Notes: generated by a model from the letters alone, not told the origin. Counted from the first letter of the stretch, positions 8,824 to 18,690 are shown. The stretch is 64,000 nucleotides of DNA from Tissierellia bacterium (GCA_030538075.1 JAUNUQ010000007.1:1-64000); one strand, 5' to 3'. Translations and numbers: made by a program.

Positions 8824-9102
8824 CTACTTGTTAACAGCTTCTTTAAGTGATTTGCCGGCTTTGAATACAGGCGCTTTCGATGCAGGAATCTTGATCTTCT
8901 CTTGAGGATTTCTTGGATTTCTGCCTTCTCTAGCTTTTCTCTCTCTCGATTCAAAAGTTCCAAAACCAACCAACTGTACTTTTTCACCCTTAACTAGGGT
9001 CTCTTCTACTGTCTCCAAAAATGCGTTCAGTGCCTTTTCGGACTCTACCTTTGTCAGACCGCTTTTTGCAGCGATGCTAGCCAACAGCTCTGCTTTGTTC
9101 AT
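8824..9102 (-). CDS. hup: HU family DNA-binding protein
   Basis: A 92-residue nucleoid protein. It has the HU signature GFGTFESRERKAREGRNP (about 46-63), the Pro at the tip of the DNA-intercalating arm (RNPRNPQ) and the C-terminal PVFKAGKSLKEAV. It would dimerise and bend DNA. It is flanked by its own promoter (9232-9260) and terminator (8792-8813), so it is probably a single-gene unit expressed strongly. Confidence 0.98.
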   Translation of the reverse strand: MNKAELLASIAAKSGLTKVESEKALNAFLETVEETLVKGEKVQLVGFGTFESRERKAREGRNPRNPQEKIKIPASKAPVFKAGKSLKEAVNK

Positions 9103-9231
9103 TTGTTCATCTCCTCCTAAAATTCGTAGCGCAAGCTCTATTTCAATAATAACTGCCTTTGATCAATTTCCTATCGGAAATCTAACAGGATCAGGTCTCA
9201 CACCAGTTATCTCAATCGGTATGATACATAG

Positions 9232-9260
9232 ATTATACCCGAGAAATCCCAAAAGTTCAA
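9232..9260 (-). promoter_or_regulatory. Strong sigma-A promoter for hup
   Basis: Minus strand -35 TTGAAC (9255-9260), 17-base spacer, -10 TATAAT (9232-9237). A 5' leader of about 120 bases follows before the AGGAGG of hup. The rest of the 9103-9398 gap holds only this promoter and the prsA terminator. Confidence 0.88.
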
Positions 9261-9370
9261 CCAGAAATCGCGAAAAATGGGGTTCTTTCGTAACTTTCTC
9301 GGCTTTGATGAATCAGAAATATAAGGATATTTATTAAATCGTCAAAGATTCACAAATGTCATCTATTGAA

Positions 9371-9396
9371 TATAAAACAGGGCCCATAGGCCCTGT
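9371..9396 (-). terminator. Intrinsic terminator after prsA
   Basis: Minus strand stem ACAGGGCC/GGCCCTGT (9377-9396) with a TATG loop, followed by TTTATATT. It begins three bases after the prsA stop. Confidence 0.85.
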
Positions 9397-9398
9397 CA

Positions 9399-10454
9399 TT
9401 ATTCCTTCTTCTCTTCTGTTGTGGCCTGTGTTTCCTCTGCAGCAGGTGCTTCTGTTACGGCCTCCTCGGTGCCAGCTTCCGTATCAGTGCTCGCAGGCTC
9501 TTCGGGAGTGACCTCTACTGGAGCGAATTCTTCCGCCTTGTAGTTCTCTATCTTGGCATTGGCGCTCAGTTCGCTGATATAGGTATTGTACGCCTCTGTG
9601 GTCAGCGCCCCTTCGATCTGCTCGACGAAATTCTCTTCTCCTGTTGTGATCTTGTTCAGTTTGATGAGATGATAGCCGTATTGAGACTGTACCGGTCCAG
9701 ATGTCTCCCCTTCCTTAAGGGTCTTCACTGCCTCCAGGAATTCGGTTACGAAATTTGTGGCCATAGTGATGTCCCCTAATTCTCCGCCTCTCTCAGCCGA
9801 ACCAGTATCTGTGGATTTTTCCTTAGCAATTGCCGCAAAATCAGCTCCGCCATCTAATTCAGTCTTGATTGCAGCTGCCTCTTCTTCAGTATCCACTAGG
9901 ATATGGGCGACATTGTATAGATCCATGGAGTCTTTGTTCGCCTCGTAATACTCCGTTACAGCCGCTGCTTCTGGTTTATTTTGAGAGAGATACCACTCTT
10001 GGTGTTTCTTCTGTAGGGTCTGTTTTTCGACGAGGGAAGTGATGTCTTCTTCCGTCATACCCATGGCTTCGACTTGGGATTTAAATTGATCGGCCCCACC
10101 GGCATACTCTTCTAAAGAGGCCTTTTCTGCCGTCTTGTCTTCTTCTGTGATCTCGATCTTATTCTTTGCGAGATCTTGGCGCATCAACTCTTCCATGATC
10201 ATGACTTCGATGGAGGTCTTGGACATCTCCTTGCGTAGGGTGCTACCACTGGCATCCACAGCATCCATTTCTTCGTCAGAGATGTCTCCCAAGTATAACT
10301 TGGTAAACAGGCTCACGTTTTGATCCAATTCCGCCTGGGTTAAGTACTTATTGTTTACTTTAACCACAGCATCCTCTGGCTTTTGATTACAGGCCGTCAT
10401 AAACAGGAGCAATCCTGCCAATAACACTGCAATTTTCTTCAGTTTTAAATTCAA
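9399..10454 (-). CDS. prsA: Lipoprotein peptidyl-prolyl isomerase, PrsA/SurA-like foldase
   Basis: About 351 residues. Read from the TTG at 10452-10454, which has GGAG ten bases upstream, it begins with a compact lipoprotein signal of Lys-rich start, hydrophobic core and FMTAC lipobox (Cys 22). A SurA-like helical N-region follows, then a PpiC rotamase domain marked by YNVAHILVDTEEEA, GGELGDITM and YGYHLIKL. The C-terminal tail of about 50 residues is rich in Glu, Ala and Thr. PrsA lipoproteins fold exported proteins outside the membrane. An in-frame ATG at 10493 would add 13 residues and has a weaker ribosome binding site. The gene follows mfd by about 50 bases. Confidence 0.9.
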   Translation of the reverse strand: MNLKLKKIAVLLAGLLLFMTACNQKPEDAVVKVNNKYLTQAELDQNVSLFTKLYLGDISDEEMDAVDASGSTLRKEMSKTSIEVMIMEELMRQDLAKNKIEITEEDKTAEKASLEEYAGGADQFKSQVEAMGMTEEDITSLVEKQTLQKKHQEWYLSQNKPEAAAVTEYYEANKDSMDLYNVAHILVDTEEEAAAIKTELDGGADFAAIAKEKSTDTGSAERGGELGDITMATNFVTEFLEAVKTLKEGETSGPVQSQYGYHLIKLNKITTGEENFVEQIEGALTTEAYNTYISELSANAKIENYKAEEFAPVEVTPEEPASTDTEAGTEEAVTEAPAAEETQATTEEKKE

Positions 10455-10504
10455 ATTCTCTTCACTCCAATTCTTCAGTTTATGGTGTACCATCCCATTC
10501 TACA

Positions 10505-13500
10505 TCAATGACCTTGTTCCGGCAAGGCTGAATTTTTTTCTTCCTGAACAAATTCCCTCAGATTGGCCAGCAATTGAAACAACTTGGTCAAGCTGCCCGT
10601 ACCCACGGGGATCTTGAGGGAGGGCGGGTTTACTAGGCTCAGCTCCAGCTGCCCTTCCATCAGATCGCTCAGCTGAAAGAGTACCTTCGGGCTGAAAAGG
10701 CTCTGCTCTTCGTACTCGGCGACCAGATGCTGCTGTGTCTCATAGAGCTTGGAGAATCCGAGCTGCACCGCAAGGGTTTTGACCAATGACAAATACATGA
10801 TATTCAATACCGATGCGGGTATGTCACCATAGCGGTCGATGAGCTCATCGATCATATCATCCATCTCCGCCTTGGTCTCCATATTTGCAATCCGCTTGTA
10901 TATGTCGATCTTGTCCGTGGAGTCGTGGATATAATCCGAGGGGATGTAGCTGTCGATGCCCAATTCGATGGTGACTTCCGTCGTTCGCTCGGGCTCTGTA
11001 ATCCCCTTGGCCTGTTGAATGGCCGTCTCCAACATCTTCACATATAGGTCATAGCCGATGGCTTCGATATGGCCCGATTGGCTTTCCCCCAGCATATTCC
11101 CTGCACCTCTGAGCTCCAAGTCTCGCATGGCGATCTTGAAACCGGAACCAAATTCCGTAAAGTCACGAATGGCCTTTAGCCTCTTCTCAGACACTTCGGT
11201 CAGGGTTTTGCCCTTTTCATATGTGAAATAGGCATAGGAGCTGCGCTCGCCTCGGCCAATTCTCCCCTTGAGCTGATAGAGTTGGGATAGTCCCATGTAA
11301 TCCGCATTATACACGATCATTGTGTTGACATTTTGTATATCCAGTCCCGTTTCGATAATTGAAGTGGACAGGAGGATGTCGTATTCCCCGTCGGTGAAGT
11401 CCATCATGACTTTTTCCAATAGGCGCTCGGTCATCTGACCATGCCCGATGACAATTCTAGCCTCGGGTATGAGCTCTCTTAGGCGATAGGACATCTCCTC
11501 GATGTCTCTGACCCGGTTGTAGACGAAATAGACCTGTCCCCCCCTCTCCATCTCCTTTAGGATGGCCTCTCTCACTATGCCCGCATCATATTCGAGCACA
11601 TAGGTATTGGTGGGGTATCGCTCCTCCGGAGCCTCGTCGAGAAGGCTCATGTCTTTGATGCCCACAAGGCCCATCTGTAAGGTCCTGGGGATGGGAGTGG
11701 CACTTAAGAACAAGACGTCGATATTCTTGCGAAGCTGTTTGAGCTTATCTTTATGGCGCACGCCAAATCGCTGTTCCTCATCGATGATCAACAAGCCGAT
11801 ATCTTTGAACTGCAGGTCCTTGGAGAGAATCCGGTGGGTCCCGATCAATAGATCCACATATCCCTTTCTCGCTTCTTCTAAGATGACCTTTTGTCTGGCT
11901 GGTGAACGAAAACGCGAAATCATCTCCACTTTCATCGGGAAATTTCGGAATCGCTCCACAGCCGTATTGTAATGCTGCTGGGCCAAGATGGTGGTCGGAA
12001 CGAGGAAGGCGACCTGCTTTCCATCCATTATCGCCTTGAAGGCGGCGCGCAGGGCTACTTCGGTCTTGCCATAACCCACATCTCCGCAGAGGAGACGCTC
12101 CATGGGCTTATCGGATTCCATATCCCTCTTGATCTCGTCAATGCAGCGCAGCTGCGCATAGGTCTCCTCATAGATGAATGAATCCTCGAACTCCCGCTGC
12201 CAATGGGAGTCCTTCGAGAAGGCATATCCCACATCTTGGGACCTGCGGGCATAAAGTTCCACCAGATCATCGGCAATCTCATCCAATGCCTTCTTGGCCT
12301 TTTGCTTGGTCCGATTCCATTCCATACCTCCCAGCTTGTTCAACTTCGGGAGTTTGGCTTCGGCGCCAATATACTTTTGAATCAGATTCATCTGATCGGT
12401 GGGGATATAGAGCCGGTCCGCCCCTCGGTATTCGAGCAACAAATAGTCTTTGACGATACCGCCCACATCGATTTGTTCCAGTCCCTGATATCGGCCGATC
12501 CCATGGTTTTCGTGGACGACAAAGTCCCCGATGGTCAGATCTGAGTAGTTGATCAGGTCCTTGGTGGTCTTTCTCTTTTTCGGAGCGCGGCTCGCCGCCT
12601 TTCCAGTGGTGCCATAGATCTCGTTGTGAGTGATGACGACGAGTTTGAGATTTCGATATTCAAAGCCCCTGCTCATGCTGTATGGAGAGATCATCACCTG
12701 CCCCGACTTCAGTGGCTGATTCAGATCCGTCCCGGTCAGTACCGGGATCTCCTCTAGAGCTAAGGCGTCCTTTAGACTTAGCATGCGCTCCTCACTCTGG
12801 GCGAAGAGGATGATCTTGTGTCCCGAGAGCATGTACTCCCGAAGCTTCTCTGCCATTAAGCTGAAGTTACGATGATAGGTCTGGGTCTCAATGGTGGTGA
12901 TCGGATAGCTGTGGTCTGGATTGAGCAGTCTCGTACGGACCCTGAGCTGCGTCACATTGATGGTGCTGAAACCCTTTGCACTGTGCAGAATCTGGGCGAA
13001 GTCATAGACCATCTGCTGATGGGAGGAGAAGACCTCTCCCTTTTCCAACTGATAGGCGAAGTCGCTGCGAAAACTCTCCTCGGTTCGAGTCATCCGATCA
13101 TAGATCTTGGCCAAGTCCTCAAATAAAATGACGGCATCTCGATCCAAATAGTCCAGAATCCCCGCATAACTCCCCTGCTTGATATAGGGCATGACCAGAT
13201 CTGGGTTGGACAGCAAGATGTCGTTTGCGATGTATTCTCGAATCTTATTGTATTTTTCCGCCAACAATTCCTTGTCGACACCGTAGAGGAATTTCCCCTG
13301 CATCTCCTCAATGTCTCCATCCAAGCCCGCTAAGATGCTGTTTTTGTCCTTCTGATTGATCAGAAACTCCCTGGCAGGGGTGATGTCAAAACCATCGATA
13401 TGTTCGATGGAGCGCTGATCACTGACGCCAAAGGTCCGGATGGAGTCGATTTCCGTGTCGAAGAGCTCGACCCTAACGGGAGTATCTCGGTCGATCGGAT

Positions 13501-14047
13501 AGATGTCGATGATCCCGCCCCGAATCGCGTATTGTCCTTTAGATTCTACCGTGGACACCCTCTCGTATTGAAGGAGCATCAGGCGGTTGGCCAAATCGGC
13601 AATATCCACTTCATCGGTGGCATCGATATGTAGGGTCAGGTTTTTGAAGTAAATGGGGGTGGAGATCTTCTTGTGAAGAGCCTCCACAGAGGCGATCACA
13701 ATGAGTTTTTCTCCGCGGACCAGCCGATTCATAACCTCAATGCGTGCTAGGTCTGAAGAGCTCTCCAGGGGTTTGATGTCGTGAAAGCTGATCTCCGACT
13801 TCGGGTAGTAGCAGATCCGATCGATTGGCAGGCCGCTCAAACTATCGTACATGGCCTTTGCCCGAAGCTCGTCTTCGACCACGACAAAAATGCTCTTCTC
13901 CAGGTCATGGTTAAGAGCATAGATAAAGTGGGGCATACTCTCCCGGATCAGCCCGTAGAGGTAGATGGATGCATTGCCCGCCTTCAATTGGTCCAACATG
14001 TCCACATATTCAGACAGGTTTTTTAGTTGATCAATGATATAGTTCAT
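10505..14047 (-). CDS. mfd: Transcription-repair coupling factor
   Basis: An 1180-residue translocase that removes RNA polymerase stalled at DNA damage and recruits UvrA. It has UvrB-like N-terminal domains (1-460), the RNA-polymerase-interacting CarD/RID region (about 505-570, FVVHENHGIGRYQGL), Walker A GDVGYGKT (655-662), DEEQ (756-759), SATPIPRTL, a RecG-like second motor half and a C-terminal TRCF domain (about 1000-1120). Domains and length are complete. The start overlaps the pth stop by four bases, as in Bacillus pth-mfd. Confidence 0.98.
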   Translation of the reverse strand: MNYIIDQLKNLSEYVDMLDQLKAGNASIYLYGLIRESMPHFIYALNHDLEKSIFVVVEDELRAKAMYDSLSGLPIDRICYYPKSEISFHDIKPLESSSDLARIEVMNRLVRGEKLIVIASVEALHKKISTPIYFKNLTLHIDATDEVDIADLANRLMLLQYERVSTVESKGQYAIRGGIIDIYPIDRDTPVRVELFDTEIDSIRTFGVSDQRSIEHIDGFDITPAREFLINQKDKNSILAGLDGDIEEMQGKFLYGVDKELLAEKYNKIREYIANDILLSNPDLVMPYIKQGSYAGILDYLDRDAVILFEDLAKIYDRMTRTEESFRSDFAYQLEKGEVFSSHQQMVYDFAQILHSAKGFSTINVTQLRVRTRLLNPDHSYPITTIETQTYHRNFSLMAEKLREYMLSGHKIILFAQSEERMLSLKDALALEEIPVLTGTDLNQPLKSGQVMISPYSMSRGFEYRNLKLVVITHNEIYGTTGKAASRAPKKRKTTKDLINYSDLTIGDFVVHENHGIGRYQGLEQIDVGGIVKDYLLLEYRGADRLYIPTDQMNLIQKYIGAEAKLPKLNKLGGMEWNRTKQKAKKALDEIADDLVELYARRSQDVGYAFSKDSHWQREFEDSFIYEETYAQLRCIDEIKRDMESDKPMERLLCGDVGYGKTEVALRAAFKAIMDGKQVAFLVPTTILAQQHYNTAVERFRNFPMKVEMISRFRSPARQKVILEEARKGYVDLLIGTHRILSKDLQFKDIGLLIIDEEQRFGVRHKDKLKQLRKNIDVLFLSATPIPRTLQMGLVGIKDMSLLDEAPEERYPTNTYVLEYDAGIVREAILKEMERGGQVYFVYNRVRDIEEMSYRLRELIPEARIVIGHGQMTERLLEKVMMDFTDGEYDILLSTSIIETGLDIQNVNTMIVYNADYMGLSQLYQLKGRIGRGERSSYAYFTYEKGKTLTEVSEKRLKAIRDFTEFGSGFKIAMRDLELRGAGNMLGESQSGHIEAIGYDLYVKMLETAIQQAKGITEPERTTEVTIELGIDSYIPSDYIHDSTDKIDIYKRIANMETKAEMDDMIDELIDRYGDIPASVLNIMYLSLVKTLAVQLGFSKLYETQQHLVAEYEEQSLFSPKVLFQLSDLMEGQLELSLVNPPSLKIPVGTGSLTKLFQLLANLREFVQEEKNSALPEQGH

Positions 14048-14622
14048 GCTTGGTTAAAGTCCATTCCGTTGTATTCGTTCATGGCGGCATCGACTCCTCG
14101 CTGTATGATTTCTTTGACACTAGCGGCTGCAGCGTTCAACTGCCGCTCTAGCGTCTTCTCTTCTGTTTTCGCGAAACTGCTCAGCACAAAATCCGCCAAA
14201 TCCATATAGCTGGGTTTCTTCCCGATGCTGATACGCACCCGCGGAAAGGCTTCATCCTGCAGGTGAAACAGGATGGATTTCATGCCATTGTGACTGCCAG
14301 AGGAACCCATGGGTTTGATCCGTATGGTGCCAAAGGGGATGTCGATATCGTCATAGATGACGATCACATCCTCTAAGGGCAGCTTGAAGAAATTCACTGC
14401 TTCCATTACGGCGATGCCCGAGTTGTTCATGAAGGTCTGGGGTTTCAGCAGGATGACCTTGTCACCGGCCAACCTGCCCTCCCCATATAGTGATTTCCAT
14501 TTGATCTTATTGACTTTGATCCCTGCGTCCTCGGCCAGTAGATCCACGACCCGAAATCCCACATTGTGGCGAGTATGCTCATATTTCAAGCCGGGATTCC
14601 CCAGGCCAACGACCAGTTTCAT
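14044..14622 (-). CDS. pth: Peptidyl-tRNA hydrolase
   Basis: A 192-residue esterase that recycles peptidyl-tRNA released from ribosomes. It opens with the family signature VVGLGNPGLKYEHTRHNVGF, in which His 19 is the catalytic residue and Asn 9 a substrate contact; KPQTFMNNSG and VIYDDIDIPFG are also present. It overlaps both neighbours (prs and mfd) by four bases, so the three are translationally coupled. Confidence 0.97.
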   Translation of the reverse strand: MKLVVGLGNPGLKYEHTRHNVGFRVVDLLAEDAGIKVNKIKWKSLYGEGRLAGDKVILLKPQTFMNNSGIAVMEAVNFFKLPLEDVIVIYDDIDIPFGTIRIKPMGSSGSHNGMKSILFHLQDEAFPRVRISIGKKPSYMDLADFVLSSFAKTEEKTLERQLNAAAASVKEIIQRGVDAAMNEYNGMDFNQA

Positions 14623-15578
14623 TTGTACTCCGGCGAGTGGAATAGCGCCGATACGGATTCATTGTTGTTGATGCTGCGAATGGTATTGGCAAATATATCT
14701 GCCACGCTGACCACTTCGATCTTGTCATTTCGGGTGCCTTCTGAAAGGGGAATGGTATCGGTGACGACACATTTTTTGATGCTGGAGCTGCGGATCCGCT
14801 CGAGGGCGGGACCGGAGAACACACCATGGGTGGCAGTTAAATACACTTCTTCCGCCCCCCGTTCCAGTAGCACTTTCGCAGCATTGGTTATGGTACCAGC
14901 AGTATCGATGATGTCGTCGATGATGATGGCCTTTTTCCCATGAATATCCCCGATGATATTTAACACCTCAGACTCATTTGGTCGAGGTCTCCTCTTTTCG
15001 ATGATGGCAATAGGGAGATTGAGGTAATTGGAGAAATTACGAGCACGACTGACTCCGCCCAGATCAGGGGATACGATGACGAAATCCTCGCCTTTGACGA
15101 TCTCTTTGAAATAATGGGCCAGAGTCTGTACGCTGGTCAGATGGTCCACGGGGATATCAAAATAACCCTGGATCTGTCCAGCATGTAAGTCCATGGTGAT
15201 GACACGGTCCGCGCCGGCTACCGTCAATAAATTTGCGACGAGTTTGGCACTGATCGGCTCTCGACCTCTGGTCTTACGGTCCTGTCTAGCGTAGCCATAG
15301 TAGGGAATCACTGCATTGATGCGCGCTGCCGAAGCTCTCTTGGCCGCATCGATGATGATCAGCATCTCCATCAGATTGTCATTGACCGGTGTGCAGGTGG
15401 GCTGTACGATAAAGATATCATAGCCCCTTACCGTTTCATCAATGACTAAATTGATTTCTCCGTCTCGGAATTTTTCGATGGTGATCTTTCCCATCGGAAT
15501 TCCCAGTTTCTTACAGATCGCCTCTGTCAGTCTCGGGTTGGCATTTCCCGTAAATATTTTCATTTCCCCAATAAACAA
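14619..15578 (-). CDS. prs: Ribose-phosphate pyrophosphokinase
   Basis: A 319-residue enzyme that makes PRPP from ribose 5-phosphate and ATP for nucleotide, His and Trp synthesis. Seen: IPYYGYARQDRK (catalytic flexible loop), VSPDLGGVSRARN, and the PRPP/ribose-phosphate loop IIIDDIIDTAGT (218-229). Start is TTG at 15576-15578 with GGGGG eight bases upstream; the internal ATG at residue 6 is an alternative. It lies between glmU and pth, the usual Firmicutes order. Confidence 0.97.
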   Translation of the reverse strand: MFIGEMKIFTGNANPRLTEAICKKLGIPMGKITIEKFRDGEINLVIDETVRGYDIFIVQPTCTPVNDNLMEMLIIIDAAKRASAARINAVIPYYGYARQDRKTRGREPISAKLVANLLTVAGADRVITMDLHAGQIQGYFDIPVDHLTSVQTLAHYFKEIVKGEDFVIVSPDLGGVSRARNFSNYLNLPIAIIEKRRPRPNESEVLNIIGDIHGKKAIIIDDIIDTAGTITNAAKVLLERGAEEVYLTATHGVFSGPALERIRSSSIKKCVVTDTIPLSEGTRNDKIEVVSVADIFANTIRSINNNESVSALFHSPEYK

Positions 15579-15590
15579 GGTATCATCCCC

Positions 15591-16973
15591 CTAGTGTTTT
15601 TTCTTCTTTATATAAACCCAATCCAGAATATGCTTCTCTTCGGGACGCGTAATTGCCAGAGCGCCCTTCTCCACATCCCGCGTTATCGTGGAACCAGCGG
15701 CTACAAAGCCATCTGTCTCGATATGCACCGGCGAGACGATATTGGCATTGCTGCCGATAAAAGCTCCGTCTTCAACCGTGGATCGATGTTTTTTCACTCC
15801 GTCGTAATTCACGAACACGACGCCGCAGCCCACGTTGATATCTGCACCTAGATCTGCATCGCCGATATAGGCCAGATGACCGGCCTTGGTCTTATTCCCC
15901 ATCTTTGAGTTCTTCACCTCGACGAAGTTGCCGATATGGACCTGCTGTCCGAGAACCGCTCCAGGTCGCAGCCTCGCATAAGGACCAATATCCGTATCGT
16001 CCCCCACTTCACTGGACTCGATGTCCGAGCTGCGGATGACGACGCGATCGCCAATCTGGGCGTTGTGAATATGGGTGTCTCCCGTGATACTGCAATGTGC
16101 GCCAATGGACGTCCTGCCCGTAATCGAAACCCCCATTCCGATTCGAGTGTCCCTTCCAATGGCAACTCCCGGTTCGATCAAGATCGTCGCCGGATTCTCC
16201 ATGATGACGCCCTGCTTCATATACTCCGTGTTGACCCTCTTTCGCAGTAATTCCTCTGCTTCGGCGAGTTGATCCTTTGAGTTGATCCCAAAGACCTCCC
16301 CGGCATCCGCTACTGGATAAGTGGCCAATTTATGACCTCGAGTAGAGAGAATGTGGACCACATCGGTGATATATAATTCGCCTTGGTCGTTGTCAGCATC
16401 GAGCTCTTCAAGGGCTTCCTTTAGGAGTTTTCCATTAAATAGGTAGATCCCCGGGTTCCACTCCTTGATGGCAAGGGTCTTTTCGTCTGCGTCCCGATGT
16501 TCCACGATGGCCTTGAGATATCCCTCTTCGTCCTTGACGATTCGGCCATAGCCATAGGGATCATCCATAAAGGCCGTCATGAGTGTACCTGCTGCACCAG
16601 ATGCGAGGTGATGTTCAATCAGCGATCGCAGGGATTCTGCTTTGAGCAGTGGGATGTCGCCGTTGAGGATGAGTACTTGATCTTCGTCGCTCACATGGCC
16701 CATTCCCAGCTTCACCGCATAGCCCGTACCATAGGGAATGCCCTCCCCGATGCGTTGGATTTCAAAGACAGCATTGGGTATCTCTATGGTCTGTTCAATA
16801 ATCGGACGATTCTTTTCATTTACGATGACAATATTCTTTTCGATGCCCGCCTTGGAACTGGCCGTTGCCACATAATTCAGCATGGGCTTTCGAAGGAGTG
16901 TATGGCAGAGTTTTGAGATATCGGACTTCATCCGCGTTCCCTCTCCAGCTGCCAGGATGACGGAAACGATCAT
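15591..16973 (-). CDS. glmU: Bifunctional GlmU: GlcN-1-P acetyltransferase and UDP-GlcNAc pyrophosphorylase
   Basis: A 460-residue two-domain enzyme supplying UDP-GlcNAc for peptidoglycan and teichoic acids. The N-terminal uridylyltransferase carries LAAGEGTRMKS (7-17) and LNGDIPLL. The C-terminal left-handed beta helix acetyltransferase is visible from about residue 250 as hexapeptide repeats with GHLAYIGDADLG and the typical NYDGVKKHRS segment. Its own promoter is at 17004-17032. It heads the glmU-prs-pth-mfd-prsA series. Confidence 0.98.
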   Translation of the reverse strand: MIVSVILAAGEGTRMKSDISKLCHTLLRKPMLNYVATASSKAGIEKNIVIVNEKNRPIIEQTIEIPNAVFEIQRIGEGIPYGTGYAVKLGMGHVSDEDQVLILNGDIPLLKAESLRSLIEHHLASGAAGTLMTAFMDDPYGYGRIVKDEEGYLKAIVEHRDADEKTLAIKEWNPGIYLFNGKLLKEALEELDADNDQGELYITDVVHILSTRGHKLATYPVADAGEVFGINSKDQLAEAEELLRKRVNTEYMKQGVIMENPATILIEPGVAIGRDTRIGMGVSITGRTSIGAHCSITGDTHIHNAQIGDRVVIRSSDIESSEVGDDTDIGPYARLRPGAVLGQQVHIGNFVEVKNSKMGNKTKAGHLAYIGDADLGADINVGCGVVFVNYDGVKKHRSTVEDGAFIGSNANIVSPVHIETDGFVAAGSTITRDVEKGALAITRPEEKHILDWVYIKKKKH

Positions 16974-17003
16974 AGTAACACCTTCCTCTCTTTTCCGGTT
17001 TCT

Positions 17004-17032
17004 ATTATACTACAACGAGCCGATTATACCAA
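17004..17032 (-). promoter_or_regulatory. Promoter for the glmU operon
   Basis: Minus strand -35 TTGGTA (17027-17032), 17-base spacer, -10 TATAAT (17004-17009). A second TATAAT overlaps the -35 (17024-17029) and could serve another start site. Confidence 0.65.
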
Positions 17033-17173
17033 AAAAAACCGGGGAAAAACAGGGCTATTCGACATATTTCACGGTCCATCTTAGCAGGGTCAACCCACGG
17101 GACTCAGAAAGCAAAATGACATCGATCGATACTATTGAGATTTTGAATTCCATAAAAAGAAATTACAAATATC

Positions 17174-17201
17174 TTGTAATAAAATCATATTGATGTATAA
17201 T
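17174..17201 (+). promoter_or_regulatory. Promoter for murC
   Basis: -35 TTGTAA (17174-17179), 16-base spacer, -10 TATAAT (17196-17201). It lies 36 bases before the GTG start and is divergent from the glmU promoter. Confidence 0.7.
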
Positions 17202-17237
17202 ATTAAAAGTTAAGCGACTATTTGAGGAGGATTTTGT

Positions 17238-18653
17238 GTGTTTACCTTTAATCTAGATGACCATTCCATTAAAAATATTCATTTTATCGGCATTGGTGGA
17301 GTCAGCATGTCCGGTATTGCAAGGCTATTAGACAACTGCGGATTCCATATCACCGGCTCTGACCGGGACCACAATGAGCATACGAAGCTGCTGGAGGAGC
17401 TAGGGATCTCCGTCAGCTATGGGCAAAAGCCCGAAAATATCAACCAACCGGATCTCGTCGTCTACACCGACGCCATCCAACCGGACAACCCAGAGCTGGT
17501 GTTTGCTAAGACCCTAGATATCCCCGTGGTGACCAGAGGCGTCTTCTTGGGCGCTCTGATGAAAAACTATGTGCATTCCATCGCCGTATCTGGCTCCCAT
17601 GGCAAGTCATCGACGACGAGCATGCTCGCCACGATCTTGTACAAATCCGATATTAAGCCCTCTGTATTGCTCGGCGGGGATTTGGATCTGATTGGAGGCA
17701 ATGCCCTCGTTGGGGAGAGGGAGTACTTAGTGACGGAAGCCTGTGAATACAAGGCCAATATCCTACACTACTTCCCTTCTATTGCCATCGTGCTGAATAT
17801 CAGTGTCGATCATCCAGATTTCTTCCGAGATCTAGACCATTTGATCGAGACCTTCCAGCAGTATATGCGCAATCTAGGCGAAGAAGACACCTTAATCGTC
17901 AATATTGATGACGAGAACTGTCTGCCACTGATCGAGCATGTCAAAGGCCGCGTGATCACCTTTGGCGCAACAGATCCCAATGCGGATTTTCATATCCAAA
18001 ATATCATTCTAAACGAAAATGGCAAGCCGGGATTCGATCTGGTCAGCAAGGATGGCCGCGTCGAGCATTTTCAACTGGATGTGATCGGCGAGTTCAATGT
18101 CTTAAATGCAACGGCGTCCATCATCGCTTCGGAGCTCGTCGGCATGCCGATGGAAGTGATTCGAGAACAGATCGAAGGCTATCACCCCCTCCATCGCCGG
18201 ATGGAAGAAGTCGGCAGCTACAACGGAGCATTGGTCATGACGGATTATGGGCATCATCCAAAGGAGATCAGAACCACCCTTGGTGCACTGCGCAGAAGCA
18301 CGAACAAGCATATCATCTGTGCATTTCAGCCCCATACCTACAGCCGAACGAAACGACTCTTAAACGACTTTGCGGAATGCTTCTATGATGCGGATGAAGT
18401 AATTGTAACCGATATCTATGGAGCCCGAGAGTCCCTAGATCCTACGATCCACTCCCTGCATTTAGTTGAAAAGCTAGAGGCCAATCAGGTAAATGTCAAA
18501 TACTTGGCCACCTTTGAAGAGGCGAGAGATTATCTTCAAGCCAAGTTAGGCGCTGACGACATCGTGATAACAACTGGTTGCGGGATCCCGCATTTGCTGG
18601 CATATATGGTGGCAGAAGTCGGAGACTATGCCCCCACCCAAAAAACTGGATAA
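17238..18653 (+). CDS. murC: UDP-N-acetylmuramate--L-alanine ligase
   Basis: A 471-residue Mur ligase that adds the first amino acid of the peptidoglycan stem peptide. The N-terminal UDP-binding loop is IGIGGVSMSGIARLL (17-31), the ATP loop GSHGKSSTT (119-127), then the middle-domain Asn/His region and the C-terminal YGHHPKEI and FQPHTYSRT motifs. The P-loop reads GSHGKSSTT instead of the more usual GTHGKTTTT, a conservative change. Start is GTG with GAGGAGG seven bases upstream. It is alone, with its own promoter and terminator, and not in a mur/fts cluster. Confidence 0.96.
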   Translation: MFTFNLDDHSIKNIHFIGIGGVSMSGIARLLDNCGFHITGSDRDHNEHTKLLEELGISVSYGQKPENINQPDLVVYTDAIQPDNPELVFAKTLDIPVVTRGVFLGALMKNYVHSIAVSGSHGKSSTTSMLATILYKSDIKPSVLLGGDLDLIGGNALVGEREYLVTEACEYKANILHYFPSIAIVLNISVDHPDFFRDLDHLIETFQQYMRNLGEEDTLIVNIDDENCLPLIEHVKGRVITFGATDPNADFHIQNIILNENGKPGFDLVSKDGRVEHFQLDVIGEFNVLNATASIIASELVGMPMEVIREQIEGYHPLHRRMEEVGSYNGALVMTDYGHHPKEIRTTLGALRRSTNKHIICAFQPHTYSRTKRLLNDFAECFYDADEVIVTDIYGARESLDPTIHSLHLVEKLEANQVNVKYLATFEEARDYLQAKLGADDIVITTGCGIPHLLAYMVAEVGDYAPTQKTG

Positions 18654-18664
18654 GCTCTTTCTAT

Positions 18665-18690
18665 AGGACTGCGAAAGTGGTCCTTTTTTT
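18665..18690 (+). terminator. Intrinsic terminator after murC
   Basis: Stem AGGACTGC/GTGGTCCT (two G-T pairs) closed by a GAAA tetraloop, followed by seven T. Confidence 0.85.

Noticed and set aside
8775..8987. N-terminal extension of rqcP
   Set aside because: It crosses the hup terminator and the hup coding region; the S4 protein begins at 8774 behind GGGAGG.
18102..18335. Antisense reading frames within murC and many other genes
   Set aside because: They mirror the codon structure of the true genes and lack ribosome binding sites or recognisable domains.
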